Part shown: positions 56,825 to 64,000 of the stretch, in pieces
Layout: the number at the start of each line of letters is the position of its first letter
Numbering within the stretch: position 1 is the stretch's first letter
Assembly: GCA_050008575.1 (NCBI GenBank)
Contig: JBEKMJ010000007.1
Coordinates: forward strand, 1-64,000
Source of the DNA: Bog-159 sp050008575
GTDB lineage: Bacteria > Acidobacteriota > Terriglobia > Bryobacterales > Bryobacteraceae
Reading direction: 5' to 3'
DNA length: 64,000 nucleotides
The notes under the pieces: generated by a model
What the model was told of the DNA's origin: nothing
The model's database searches: none
What the model saw: the letters and a program-made list of their open reading frames with translations, nothing else
Translations under genes and position numbers: made by a program

Positions 56825-58819
56825 CTACGGCGCTTGCATGGTGGCGACGATGGTGCGGCCACCGATGGCGCCTTGAATTGTGGCTTGAGCTTGCGGCTGG
56901 CGGTCGTCCCAAGTGATGCGGAGGGCGCCTGGACCGGCGGCGGTATTGAACGTCAGTTGAGCCACCACCGCGCCGGGCGTCACATACTGCCAGACGATTG
57001 AGCCGCTGACGGCCAAGTTTTCGACCCACTGGGAGCTATCCAGAGTGAAGTTGGTAATGTTTCCCGTACCGGTGTATTGGAATTGTCCGCCGCGCAGACC
57101 GACACCGGAGCCGCTGGTGTTGACCCACCAACGGGCGATCGCGTCGCCGGCGGTAAGGGCGGCGGCCGCGGCGGCTTGCAGGTCGGCGGTGGTGCCTTGA
57201 TTGCCCGGGCCGGGGGTTGCCGGATCGAGTGCCGACATGGTGCGGGCGAACCTGGGGAGCATCCGGACTTCGGCGATTTGGGAGGCGCAGGAGGTGTCGC
57301 CTGGGGTGAGGTCGCGGAAGAAATGCACAGCGATGGCCGAGGCGCAATCATCCTGATCGCCCTCGGCGGTTACGTGGAAACTGTTGGCGACCAGGATTTG
57401 CGTGGCGTTGGGGAAGAGGGCGGCGGCTTCGGCGCCCTGTTGCGCGGGCGTGAGGGAATCGAGTTCGCCGGAGAGCACCAGCACGGGCACGGAAGGGAAC
57501 ACGGTACCCGGCGGGACAGGCTGGCCGGGCGGATGGGCCGGCGAGGGCACCGGCCAGGGAAGGCACATATCCAGCACGCTGGAGGGCAGGGGCATCAGGC
57601 GGTAATCGGCAATGGTGAACGGCGCATAGACGCCGGGGTCGGTGAGCTGTTCCTGCTGGATGCTGGCGATGTCTTCGGCCGGGCGTAGCGAGGGCGGCGC
57701 GGTCATGTCGTAGATCTGCGGGTAATCGCTGCAACTTACGGCGACAAAGAGCGCGGCGCTGTAACACGACGGTGCACCGCCGATACAGTTGGAGAGGCTG
57801 GCGCGGCCGTTTTCAGCGATCAGCCTTAGGAGCGGGGCGCTGTCGCCTTGGTCGAGGTAAGCGCGCGCGGCGGGGTCGAGCTCACGGTAGACCACGGAGT
57901 CGGAGGAATTGGAGTAAGCCTCGTAAGCCAGGCTCTCGCCATCGGCGTGCACGGTGATGTAGTTGCCGTTGCCGTCGGGGGCGGAGCCGGCGAAGGGATG
58001 GGCATAGAGCGCGTCGAGCAGCGTAGTGATGCGGCCGATGGATGTGCCGGGCAGATTGCGGCAATCGACATTCTGCTGGCAGGTCACGTTGAAGGCGTTC
58101 TGCATGGCGGGGGAGGCTTCGGGGTACCAGGGCGATTCACCGACGACGGGCCAAGTGCTATCGAGGATGAGGGCGCGGAGAAGATTGCCATGGCGGCCGG
58201 CGAAGGCTTGGGAGAAGTAGCTGCCGTAGGAGTCGCCATAGAGGTCGATTTGGGGAATGGCGAGGGCGGCGAGCACGGCAGCGAGGTCGTCAGCGGCGAT
58301 GCCGGAACCGTAGAGATCGGCGGCGGGACTGAGGGACGCGCCGCAGAGGGCGATGTCGTGGAGGGTGCCGTTGCCGCCGGTTTGGAGAGGCTGGCAATCG
58401 AGGGCTTGGGATTTGCCCGTGCCGCGGTTGTCGACGAGCAGGAGGTCGTGGGTGTCGAGCAAAGGATAGAAGAGATCGATGTAGCTGACGCGGCTGCCGG
58501 TGGAGGGGTAGCCGGGGCCGCCTTCGACGGCCACGATCGTACCAGCGGCGGGTTGGGAGGAATTGAGATGGGGATAGAATTCGAAAGCGATTTGGATGGT
58601 GCCGGGGACCTGGCCGGCGGGATCGAGGGGTTGCGTGATGGAGCCGCAGTAGGCGGTAACCGTAGGGCAGCGGGAGAGGGTCAACGATCCGGCGCGGATT
58701 TGCGGTGGACCCGCAGGGAGGGGGACGGAAGCGGCGACACGGCGATGCGGGGACGCGGCGGGGAGCGAAGCGGCGGCGAGGAGGACGGACGCGGCGATCC
58801 CGATTGTCACACTCGGCAT
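56825..58819 (-). CDS. secreted alpha/beta hydrolase, tripeptidyl aminopeptidase (TAP)-like
   Basis: A 664-residue exported hydrolase (signal SVTIGIAASVLLAAASLPA). The fold is alpha/beta hydrolase: oxyanion segment VEGGPGYPS, DLLLVDNRGTGKS, nucleophile elbow GDSYGS (Ser at about 206), Asp in LSGELDSLTP, and His in NSFHVTAEGDQDDC. A C-terminal beta-rich domain of about 130 residues (from ALTAGDAIARWW) is extra compared with typical TAP proteins. Probably releases short peptides from protein N-termini outside the cytoplasm. Divergent from galE. Confidence 0.85.
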   Translation of the reverse strand: MPSVTIGIAASVLLAAASLPAASPHRRVAASVPLPAGPPQIRAGSLTLSRCPTVTAYCGSITQPLDPAGQVPGTIQIAFEFYPHLNSSQPAAGTIVAVEGGPGYPSTGSRVSYIDLFYPLLDTHDLLLVDNRGTGKSQALDCQPLQTGGNGTLHDIALCGASLSPAADLYGSGIAADDLAAVLAALAIPQIDLYGDSYGSYFSQAFAGRHGNLLRALILDSTWPVVGESPWYPEASPAMQNAFNVTCQQNVDCRNLPGTSIGRITTLLDALYAHPFAGSAPDGNGNYITVHADGESLAYEAYSNSSDSVVYRELDPAARAYLDQGDSAPLLRLIAENGRASLSNCIGGAPSCYSAALFVAVSCSDYPQIYDMTAPPSLRPAEDIASIQQEQLTDPGVYAPFTIADYRLMPLPSSVLDMCLPWPVPSPAHPPGQPVPPGTVFPSVPVLVLSGELDSLTPAQQGAEAAALFPNATQILVANSFHVTAEGDQDDCASAIAVHFFRDLTPGDTSCASQIAEVRMLPRFARTMSALDPATPGPGNQGTTADLQAAAAAALTAGDAIARWWVNTSGSGVGLRGGQFQYTGTGNITNFTLDSSQWVENLAVSGSIVWQYVTPGAVVAQLTFNTAAGPGALRITWDDRQPQAQATIQGAIGGRTIVATMQAP

Positions 58820-58844
58820 GCTGTCATGCTACTACAATCGTTGC

Positions 58845-59813
58845 GTGAGCACACGACGGATTTTGGTTACGGGCGGGGCGGGCTACATTGGCGCGCACAC
58901 AGTGCGGATGCTCTTACGGCGCGGGTATGAAGTAACGGTGGTGGACGATTTGTCGCGCGGATACCGGCACAACGTGGAGGCGCGCGACTTCCATCAATTA
59001 CGCGTGCAGCAAACCGACGCAATGGCCGAGGTTCTGGCGGGGCAAGATGCGGTGATTCACTTTGCGGCTTATATCTCGGTGGGCGAATCGATGCGCGTGC
59101 CGGAGGTGTACTTCGAGAACAATGTGGGCGGGTCGCTATCGCTGGCCACGGCCATGGTGCGGGCGGGCGTAAAGCGGTTGGTGTTTTCGTCGACGGCGGC
59201 GGTTTATGGGATACCGGAGACGTCGCCGATTCCGGAGAGCGCGGCGATTGCCGCGGTGAACCCGTATGGCGAATCGAAGGTGATGGTGGAGACCATGCTG
59301 CGGTGGTTCGATGCGATCCACGGGCTGCGCAGCGTATGTTTGCGCTACTTCAACGCCTGCGGAGCGGACCCCGCGGGCGGGCTGGGAGAGGAGCACGATC
59401 CGGAGACGCACCTGATCCCGCTGATGCTGCGGGCGGTCGCGAGCGGGGAGCCGTTCACGGTGTTTGGCACCGATTACGACACGCCGGACGGCACATGCAT
59501 TCGGGATTATATTCATGTGAACGATTTGGCCGAGGCGCACATTCTGGCATTGGAGGCGCTGCTGGCGGGCGGCGGATCGGACCAGTTCAACGCGGGTACC
59601 GGCAGCGGGCATTCGGTGCTGGAGATGCTTCGCAACGTGGAGGAAGTGACCGGCCGGAAGGCGCCCTATGTAGTGGGCGCGCGGCGGGAGGGCGATCCGC
59701 CCGCGTTGGTGGCGAATGCGGACAAGCTGCGAAAAGTACTGGGGTGGACGCCGCGGTTTGCGGAAGTGCGGGAGATTGTGGCCACGGCCTGGAAGTTCGT
59801 GGCTGGTGGTTAG
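58845..59813 (+). CDS. galE: UDP-glucose 4-epimerase
   Basis: NAD-dependent extended SDR that interconverts UDP-glucose and UDP-galactose. From the GTG at 58845 the protein is 322 residues: RRILVTGGAGYIGAH at the start, FSSTAAVYG (Ser), NPYGESKVMVE (Tyr, Lys), LRYFNACGAD. An ATG at 58818 in frame would add 9 residues and make the start codons of two divergent genes overlap, so GTG is preferred. It supplies galactose units for surface polysaccharides. Confidence 0.9.
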   Translation: MSTRRILVTGGAGYIGAHTVRMLLRRGYEVTVVDDLSRGYRHNVEARDFHQLRVQQTDAMAEVLAGQDAVIHFAAYISVGESMRVPEVYFENNVGGSLSLATAMVRAGVKRLVFSSTAAVYGIPETSPIPESAAIAAVNPYGESKVMVETMLRWFDAIHGLRSVCLRYFNACGADPAGGLGEEHDPETHLIPLMLRAVASGEPFTVFGTDYDTPDGTCIRDYIHVNDLAEAHILALEALLAGGGSDQFNAGTGSGHSVLEMLRNVEEVTGRKAPYVVGARREGDPPALVANADKLRKVLGWTPRFAEVREIVATAWKFVAGG

Positions 59814-59851
59814 TGGCTAGTGGCTTAGACGTCCGGAAGCGGGGTGGCACG

Positions 59852-61135
59852 ATGCGGTGGTTTGTTTGGTTTTTCTGTGGTTGCACTATGCTGGCTCAAT
59901 CGTCTTACGATTTGCTGCTGAAGGGCGGCCACGTGATCGACGGCAAGAACAAGATCGGCGCGGTGATGGACGTGGCGATTGCGGACGGCAAGATCGCGGC
60001 CGTGGCGGCCGAAATTCCGGCGGCGAAGGCTTTGAAGGTGGTGGATGTCTCGGGGCTGTACGTCACGCCGGGGCTGGTCGACATGCACGTGCATGTCTAT
60101 GCCGGGACGGGGCAGCGAGGAGCGTACTGCGGCGATAACAGCGTCTATCCCGACGGCTTCACGTTCCGGTCGGGCGTGACCACGGTGGTGGATGCGGGCA
60201 GCTCGGGCTGGCGCAATTTCCCGGATTTCAAAGATAGAGTGATCGATCGCGCGAAGACGCGCGTGCTGGCGTTCCTAAACATTGTGGGAAGCGGCATGGG
60301 TGGGGCCGTGGAGCAGGATGTTCGCGAGATGGATGCGAGGGCGGCCGCGGAAATGGCCGCGCGCTACAAGGGCATGATCGTTGGGATCAAGACGGCACAC
60401 TACGCGGGTCCCGAGTGGACGGCGGTGGAGCGCGCGGTGGAGGCTGGGACGCTGGCGAATATCCCGGTGATGGTGGATTTCGGGACGTTCCGGCCGGAGC
60501 GGCCATTTCAGGACCTGGTGTTGAAGAAGCTCCGGCCGGGCGATATCTATACGCACACGTATCTGGGCTGGGTTCCGATGCTCGACGAACATGAGCGGAT
60601 CTTGCCGTACCTGTTTGAGGCGCGCCGGCGCGGGGTGATTTTCGATGTGGGGCACGGGGGCGGGAGCTTTCTGTTCCGTCAGGCGGCGCCGGCGATGCGG
60701 CAAGGGTTCGGGCCGGATTCGATCTCGACCGATTTGCATATCGGCAGCATGAACGCGGGGATGAAAGACATGCTGAACGTAATGTCGAAGTTCTTGAACC
60801 TCGGGATGCCGCTGGATGAAGTGATTTTGCGATCGACGTGGACGCCAGCGCGGGAGATCGGGCACGAGGAGCTAGGGAATTTGTCGGTAGGGGCGGCGGC
60901 GGATGTCGCGGTGCTGCGGGTGGAAGAAGGGCATTTCGGATTTGTGGATACGTATGGGGCGCGCCTGCGGGGGACACGGAAGCTGGAGTGCGAGTTGACG
61001 ATTCGCAACGGGCGCGTGGTGTGGGACTTGAACGGGATTACGCGGGAAGACTGGGAGGGGCTGGGGAAGTATCTGGCGCAGGGAGATTCGAAGTGGGATG
61101 GGACATTGGCTGGAGAAGTGAGGAAAAGGAAGTGA
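59852..61135 (+). CDS. secreted amidohydrolase/deacetylase (dihydroorotase-like metal enzyme)
   Basis: A 427-residue metallo-dependent amidohydrolase with a short signal (WFVWFFCGCTMLAQ). Metal ligands: DMHVHVY (HxH), carbamylatable Lys in VGIKTAHYAG, YTHTYLGW, VGHGGG and the catalytic Asp in STDLHIGS. This pattern fits the group of N-acyl amino acid or selenate-type deacetylases (COG3964). An earlier in-frame reading starts inside galE and is rejected. It overlaps the next gene start (GTGA). Confidence 0.87.
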   Translation: MRWFVWFFCGCTMLAQSSYDLLLKGGHVIDGKNKIGAVMDVAIADGKIAAVAAEIPAAKALKVVDVSGLYVTPGLVDMHVHVYAGTGQRGAYCGDNSVYPDGFTFRSGVTTVVDAGSSGWRNFPDFKDRVIDRAKTRVLAFLNIVGSGMGGAVEQDVREMDARAAAEMAARYKGMIVGIKTAHYAGPEWTAVERAVEAGTLANIPVMVDFGTFRPERPFQDLVLKKLRPGDIYTHTYLGWVPMLDEHERILPYLFEARRRGVIFDVGHGGGSFLFRQAAPAMRQGFGPDSISTDLHIGSMNAGMKDMLNVMSKFLNLGMPLDEVILRSTWTPAREIGHEELGNLSVGAAADVAVLRVEEGHFGFVDTYGARLRGTRKLECELTIRNGRVVWDLNGITREDWEGLGKYLAQGDSKWDGTLAGEVRKRK

Positions 61136-62469
61136 GGCGAGTCGCGCGCGCCTGCGCCGGCAAGAGTGCCGGCCCGGCAGGCATGCGTGCCAGCGCCGCG
61201 GCGGTCGTGGTTTGGGCGGGCGTGGCCGGTCTGTTTGGGCAGACTACGCCGCCGCTCACTTTGGACGACGCGCTGGCGCGGGCGCGCAAGGTGGCGCAGC
61301 AGTATCGATCCGCGGCGATCGCGGCGGAACTGGCGCACGAGGACCGGGTGCAGGCCAAGGCAGCCTTACTGCCGACAGTGAACTGGTTCAATCAGTACAT
61401 CTACACGCAAGGGAACGGCACGCCTTCGGGCCTATTCGTCGCCAACGACGGCGTACACATCTACAACAACCAGGCGGTCGTACACGGGGACATCATTGCG
61501 CCGGGGAAGCGGGCGGACTACCAACGGGCGATCGCGGCGGAAGCGGCGGCGCGGGCAAAGGCGGATATCGCGGCGCGGGGACTGGCGGCGGTTGTCGTGC
61601 AGAATTACTACAGTCTGCTGGCGGCGCAACGCAAATACGGGAACGCGCAGCAGAGCCTGAAAGAGGCGCGGGAATTCGCGGTTATCACGCGCAAGCTGGA
61701 GGCGGGTGGCGAGGCGGCGCATTCCGATGCGGTAAAGGCGGAAATCCAGCTTGCGCAACGGGAGCGCGATGGGCAGGACGCCCAATTGGCAATCGAGCGG
61801 ACGCGGATTGGATTCGGTGTGTTGTTGTTTGCCGATTACACGCAGGAATTCTCGGTAGAGGACAATCTAACAACGGCTCCGGCGCTGCCGGCGCGGGTGC
61901 AAGTGCAGGAGATGGCGGGGCACAATAACCCGGACATCCGGGCGGCGCAGGCCACGGTCACGCAGCAGGAGTACGACCGCAAGTCGGCGCGGGCGGCTTA
62001 TTTTCCGACGTTGTCGCTCGATTATTTTTATGGAATCGACGCGAACCAGTATGCCATCTGGGACCGCGAGCATTTGCGAAACCTAGGGTCCGTAGCGCAG
62101 GCGACGATGACGATTCCGGTGTGGAATTGGGGAGCGACGCGGAGCAAAGTGCGGCAAAGCGATTTACGGTTGCAGCAGGCGCGTCTGGATTTGAGCCTGG
62201 CGCAACGCCAGTTGCTGGCGAATCTGGATGCGTTCTACCTGGAGGCTCAGGCGGCCAACGCGCAGGTGGATTCGTTGCGGCGGTCGGCGGATTTGGCAGC
62301 CGAGAGTTTGCGGCTGACGCTGCTGAGATATGAGGCGGGGGAAGTGACCGTGCTGGAGGTGGTGGACGCGCAGAGCACACTGGCGCAGGCGCGGAATAGT
62401 TATGACGATGGATTGGTGCGGTATCGGGTGGGGCTGGCGGAGTTGCAGACTTTGACGGGGGCGTTTTGA
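61132..62469 (+). CDS. TolC-type outer membrane efflux protein, repeat within signal region
   Basis: Outer-membrane channel of 445 residues. The GTG at 61132 overlaps the amidohydrolase stop; an ATG at 61183 is an alternative and lies inside the repeat. Residues 5-22 (ACAGKSAGPAGMRASAAA) derive from a hairpin repeat, and the signal core VVVWAGVAGLFG follows. Two OEP domains: LTLDDALARARKVAQQYRSA and SLRLTLLRYEAGEVTVLEVV. First gene of the second tripartite efflux set. Confidence 0.88.
   Translation: MRRVARACAGKSAGPAGMRASAAAVVVWAGVAGLFGQTTPPLTLDDALARARKVAQQYRSAAIAAELAHEDRVQAKAALLPTVNWFNQYIYTQGNGTPSGLFVANDGVHIYNNQAVVHGDIIAPGKRADYQRAIAAEAAARAKADIAARGLAAVVVQNYYSLLAAQRKYGNAQQSLKEAREFAVITRKLEAGGEAAHSDAVKAEIQLAQRERDGQDAQLAIERTRIGFGVLLFADYTQEFSVEDNLTTAPALPARVQVQEMAGHNNPDIRAAQATVTQQEYDRKSARAAYFPTLSLDYFYGIDANQYAIWDREHLRNLGSVAQATMTIPVWNWGATRSKVRQSDLRLQQARLDLSLAQRQLLANLDAFYLEAQAANAQVDSLRRSADLAAESLRLTLLRYEAGEVTVLEVVDAQSTLAQARNSYDDGLVRYRVGLAELQTLTGAF
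61150..61200. repeat. double-hairpin repeat, GCGCCGCG variant, inside TolC 5' end
   Basis: GCCGGCAagagTGCCGGC followed by GGCAGGCAtgcgTGCC and AGCGCCGCG. It is the same two-hairpin plan as at 3182 and 31025 and is translated in frame. Confidence 0.65.
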
Positions 62470-63752
62470 TGTTGGGGGGAGGGGGCGGCACGGCGGGTCC
62501 TGGAGGGCCCGCGCAGACCTGGAGGTCTGCCCCACTGATTCTGATGCTGGTGGTGGCGGTGGGGTGCGGAAAGAAGGAGGAGAAGGAGGCGGAAGCGGTA
62601 GCTCCGGTGCAAACGGCCGAGGTACGGAGGGATTCGATCCGGCGGGTGATCGAGGCGGATGGGATTTTGTATCCGCGGAACCAGGCGTCGGTGGTGCCTA
62701 AGATCAGCGCCCCGGTGCGGACGTTTTATGTAAATCGCGGCGATCGTGTGCGCGCGGGTCAGTTGCTGGCGTTGTTGGAGAATCGCGACCTGGCGGCGGC
62801 GGCCGAGGAGAGCAAGGGACAGTACGATCAGGCGGAAGCCAATTATCGCAGCACCACGGCGGCGGCGGTTCCGGAGCAGATGGTGAAGGCGCAGACCGAT
62901 CAGCAGGCCGCTAAAGAGGCGATGGACGCGGCGAAAAAAGTCTACGAAAGCCGGCAGAAGCTATTCCAGGAAGGCGCGCTGGCACGCAAGCTGGTGGACG
63001 ATGCGCAAGTCGCATACGTGCAGGCGCGCAGCCAATACGAGGCCGCGCAGCAGCATCTGGAAGCCTTGCAGAGCGTGGGGAAGCAGGAGCAGATCAAATC
63101 GGCGGCGGCGCAGGTGGATACGGCGAAGGCGCATTACCAGGGGTCGGAGGCGCAGTTGTCGTACTCGGAAATCCGGAGCCCGATTGCGGGGGTGATTGCG
63201 GAACGCGGTGTGTATCCGGGCGAGATGGCCAATGCCGGATCGCCGTTGCTGACGGTAATGGACAACACGCGAGTGGTGGCGCGGGCCAATGTTCCGCAGG
63301 GGCAGGCGGGTTTCCTGAAGGTGGGCGCGGCGGCGACCGTGAAGCAACCGGACACGGCGGACGAAGTGGCCGGCCAAGTAATCGTGGTGAGCCCGGCGGT
63401 AGATCCGAATAGCACGACGGTGCAGGTTTGGGTGGAGACGGCGAATCCGGGGGAGAGGCTGAAGCCGGGGGTTTCGGTGCATGCGACCATCGTGGCGAGC
63501 ACCATCAAGGACGCGCTGGTAGTGCCGGCCGCGGCGCTGTTGCCGGCGGAGGAAGGCGGCACGCAGGCGATCGTGGTGGGGGCGGATGGCGTGGCGCATG
63601 CGCGCAAGATCGAGACTGGCGTGCGCGACGGCGGCAAGGTGCAGGTGGTGAGCGGGTTGAAGGCGGGCGACCAGGTGGTGACGGTAGGCGGCCTGGGGCT
63701 GGAGGAAGGCGCCCATGTGCGGGTAGAACGAGTGGAGAAGGAACGCCCATGA
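62469..63752 (+). CDS. RND efflux membrane fusion lipoprotein, repeat before signal core
   Basis: Periplasmic adaptor of 427 residues whose ATG shares a base with the TolC stop (TGATG). A hairpin repeat (62492-62535) encodes residues about 9-23, then the lipobox core LILMLVVAVGC gives the mature Cys. Lipoyl-like halves (SAPVRTFYVNRGDRVRAGQL, IRSPIAGVIAERGVYPGEM) surround a long alpha hairpin (about 105-200), then barrel domains. It links the preceding TolC with the following RND pump. Confidence 0.9.
   Translation: MLGGGGGTAGPGGPAQTWRSAPLILMLVVAVGCGKKEEKEAEAVAPVQTAEVRRDSIRRVIEADGILYPRNQASVVPKISAPVRTFYVNRGDRVRAGQLLALLENRDLAAAAEESKGQYDQAEANYRSTTAAAVPEQMVKAQTDQQAAKEAMDAAKKVYESRQKLFQEGALARKLVDDAQVAYVQARSQYEAAQQHLEALQSVGKQEQIKSAAAQVDTAKAHYQGSEAQLSYSEIRSPIAGVIAERGVYPGEMANAGSPLLTVMDNTRVVARANVPQGQAGFLKVGAAATVKQPDTADEVAGQVIVVSPAVDPNSTTVQVWVETANPGERLKPGVSVHATIVASTIKDALVVPAAALLPAEEGGTQAIVVGADGVAHARKIETGVRDGGKVQVVSGLKAGDQVVTVGGLGLEEGAHVRVERVEKERP
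62492..62535 (+). repeat. double-hairpin repeat, CCCCAC family, inside fusion protein 5' end
   Basis: GCGGGTCCTGGAGGGCCCGC and GCAGACCTGGAGGTCTGC then CCCCAC, ending 3 bp before the signal core codons. Confidence 0.8.
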
Positions 63753-64000
63753 ACGGCGGCGAACACTGGACGGCGCGGCACGCCAAGCCTGTGATCTTCG
63801 TCATCGTGACTTTGGTGGGAGTGGGCATATATCTGGCGAACTCGATTCCGGTGGCGGTGTTTCCATCGACGGATTTTCCGCGCGTGGTCATCGGTGTGGA
63901 TAACGGAGTTGCGCCTATAGACCAGATGCTGGTGATGGTGACGCGGCCGATCGAGGAAGCCGTGAACAGCGTGCAGGGAGTGGAACTGGTGCAATCGATC
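63749..64000 (+). CDS. RND-family efflux transporter (partial, runs off the window)
   Basis: First 84 residues of an RND pump: helix 1 (VIFVIVTLVGVGIYLA), then SIPVAVFPSTDFPRVVIGVD and TRPIEEAVNSVQGV, the usual start of the first periplasmic loop. The ATG overlaps the fusion-protein stop (ATGA). It completes the second TolC-adaptor-pump operon. Confidence 0.88.
   Translation, partial: MNGGEHWTARHAKPVIFVIVTLVGVGIYLANSIPVAVFPSTDFPRVVIGVDNGVAPIDQMLVMVTRPIEEAVNSVQGVELVQSI

Noticed and set aside
59303..59851. N-terminal extension of the amidohydrolase into galE
   Set aside because: The extension lies antiphase within galE and lacks a signal peptide; the ATG at 59852 directly precedes a hydrophobic signal.
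1..64000. CRISPR array or prophage structural genes
   Set aside because: The repeats found are palindromic hairpins without regular unique spacers, and no cas, capsid, terminase or integrase genes are seen.

Overview
The window is a 64 kb piece of a GC-rich bacterial chromosome, most likely an Acidobacteriota member of the Solibacter/Bryobacter type. The evidence is a complete Alternative Complex III operon joined to a caa3-type oxidase, many secreted glycosidases, a remnant of an acidobacterial-type duplicated permease, and abundant short palindromic repeats ending in CCCCAC or GCGCCACG. The lineage is an inference from gene content, not from a marker tree.

Layout. 1-11.3 kb (minus): respiratory operon actA-actB-actC-actD-actE-actF, a small membrane protein, SCO1, ctaC, ctaD (cut by the window edge). 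11.3-16.6 kb: Tat-exported asparaginase-like hydrolase, a receiver-less OmpR-type regulator, aroA, mutL. 16.6-22.4 kb: a frameshifted secreted-protein gene, an antitoxin-like small gene, an ABC-2 exporter pair, two candidate minus-strand structured RNAs, and a heparinase-like protein. 22.4-28.5 kb: an accessory block with TIR-TPR, HicA, an abnormally long HicB, a CDP-alcohol phosphotransferase, and a translationally coupled metallophosphoesterase-CHAT protease pair. 28.5-35.9 kb: GH31 glucosidase, PQQ dehydrogenase with an internal cytochrome c domain, PIN-TRAM protein, ispD-ispF. 35.9-41.8 kb: sigma factor, GH29 fucosidase, TatA, FkbM methyltransferase, SDR and polysaccharide deacetylase. 41.9-48.8 kb: RND pump, fusion protein, TolC. 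49.2-51.3 kb: a COG1964-type radical SAM protein resembling tetraether-forming enzymes. 51.6-53.1 kb: a multiply frameshifted chemoreceptor. 53.4-55.4 kb: a dense array of 23 tRNA genes. Then follow a zinc-finger/HNH-like protein, a decayed hicBA locus, a secreted TAP-like hydrolase, GalE, an amidohydrolase, and a second TolC-fusion protein-RND set running off the window.

How it fits together. Alternative Complex III oxidises quinol and passes electrons to the ctaC/ctaD oxidase, whose CuA centre needs SCO1. Several exported enzymes (GH31, PQQ dehydrogenase, GH29, deacetylase, TAP hydrolase) suit a heterotrophic soil life on polysaccharides; GH29, the asparaginase and ActB carry twin-arginine signals, and a TatA gene lies beside GH29.

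The most unusual parts are the tRNA array (14 amino acids, no Leu/Ser/Tyr, five genes with C instead of U at position 33), the metallophosphoesterase-CHAT pair, and a double-hairpin repeat family. That repeat has landed in frame just before the signal-peptide core of several exported proteins (ActE, SCO1, PQQ dehydrogenase, both TolCs, one fusion lipoprotein), lengthening their N termini.
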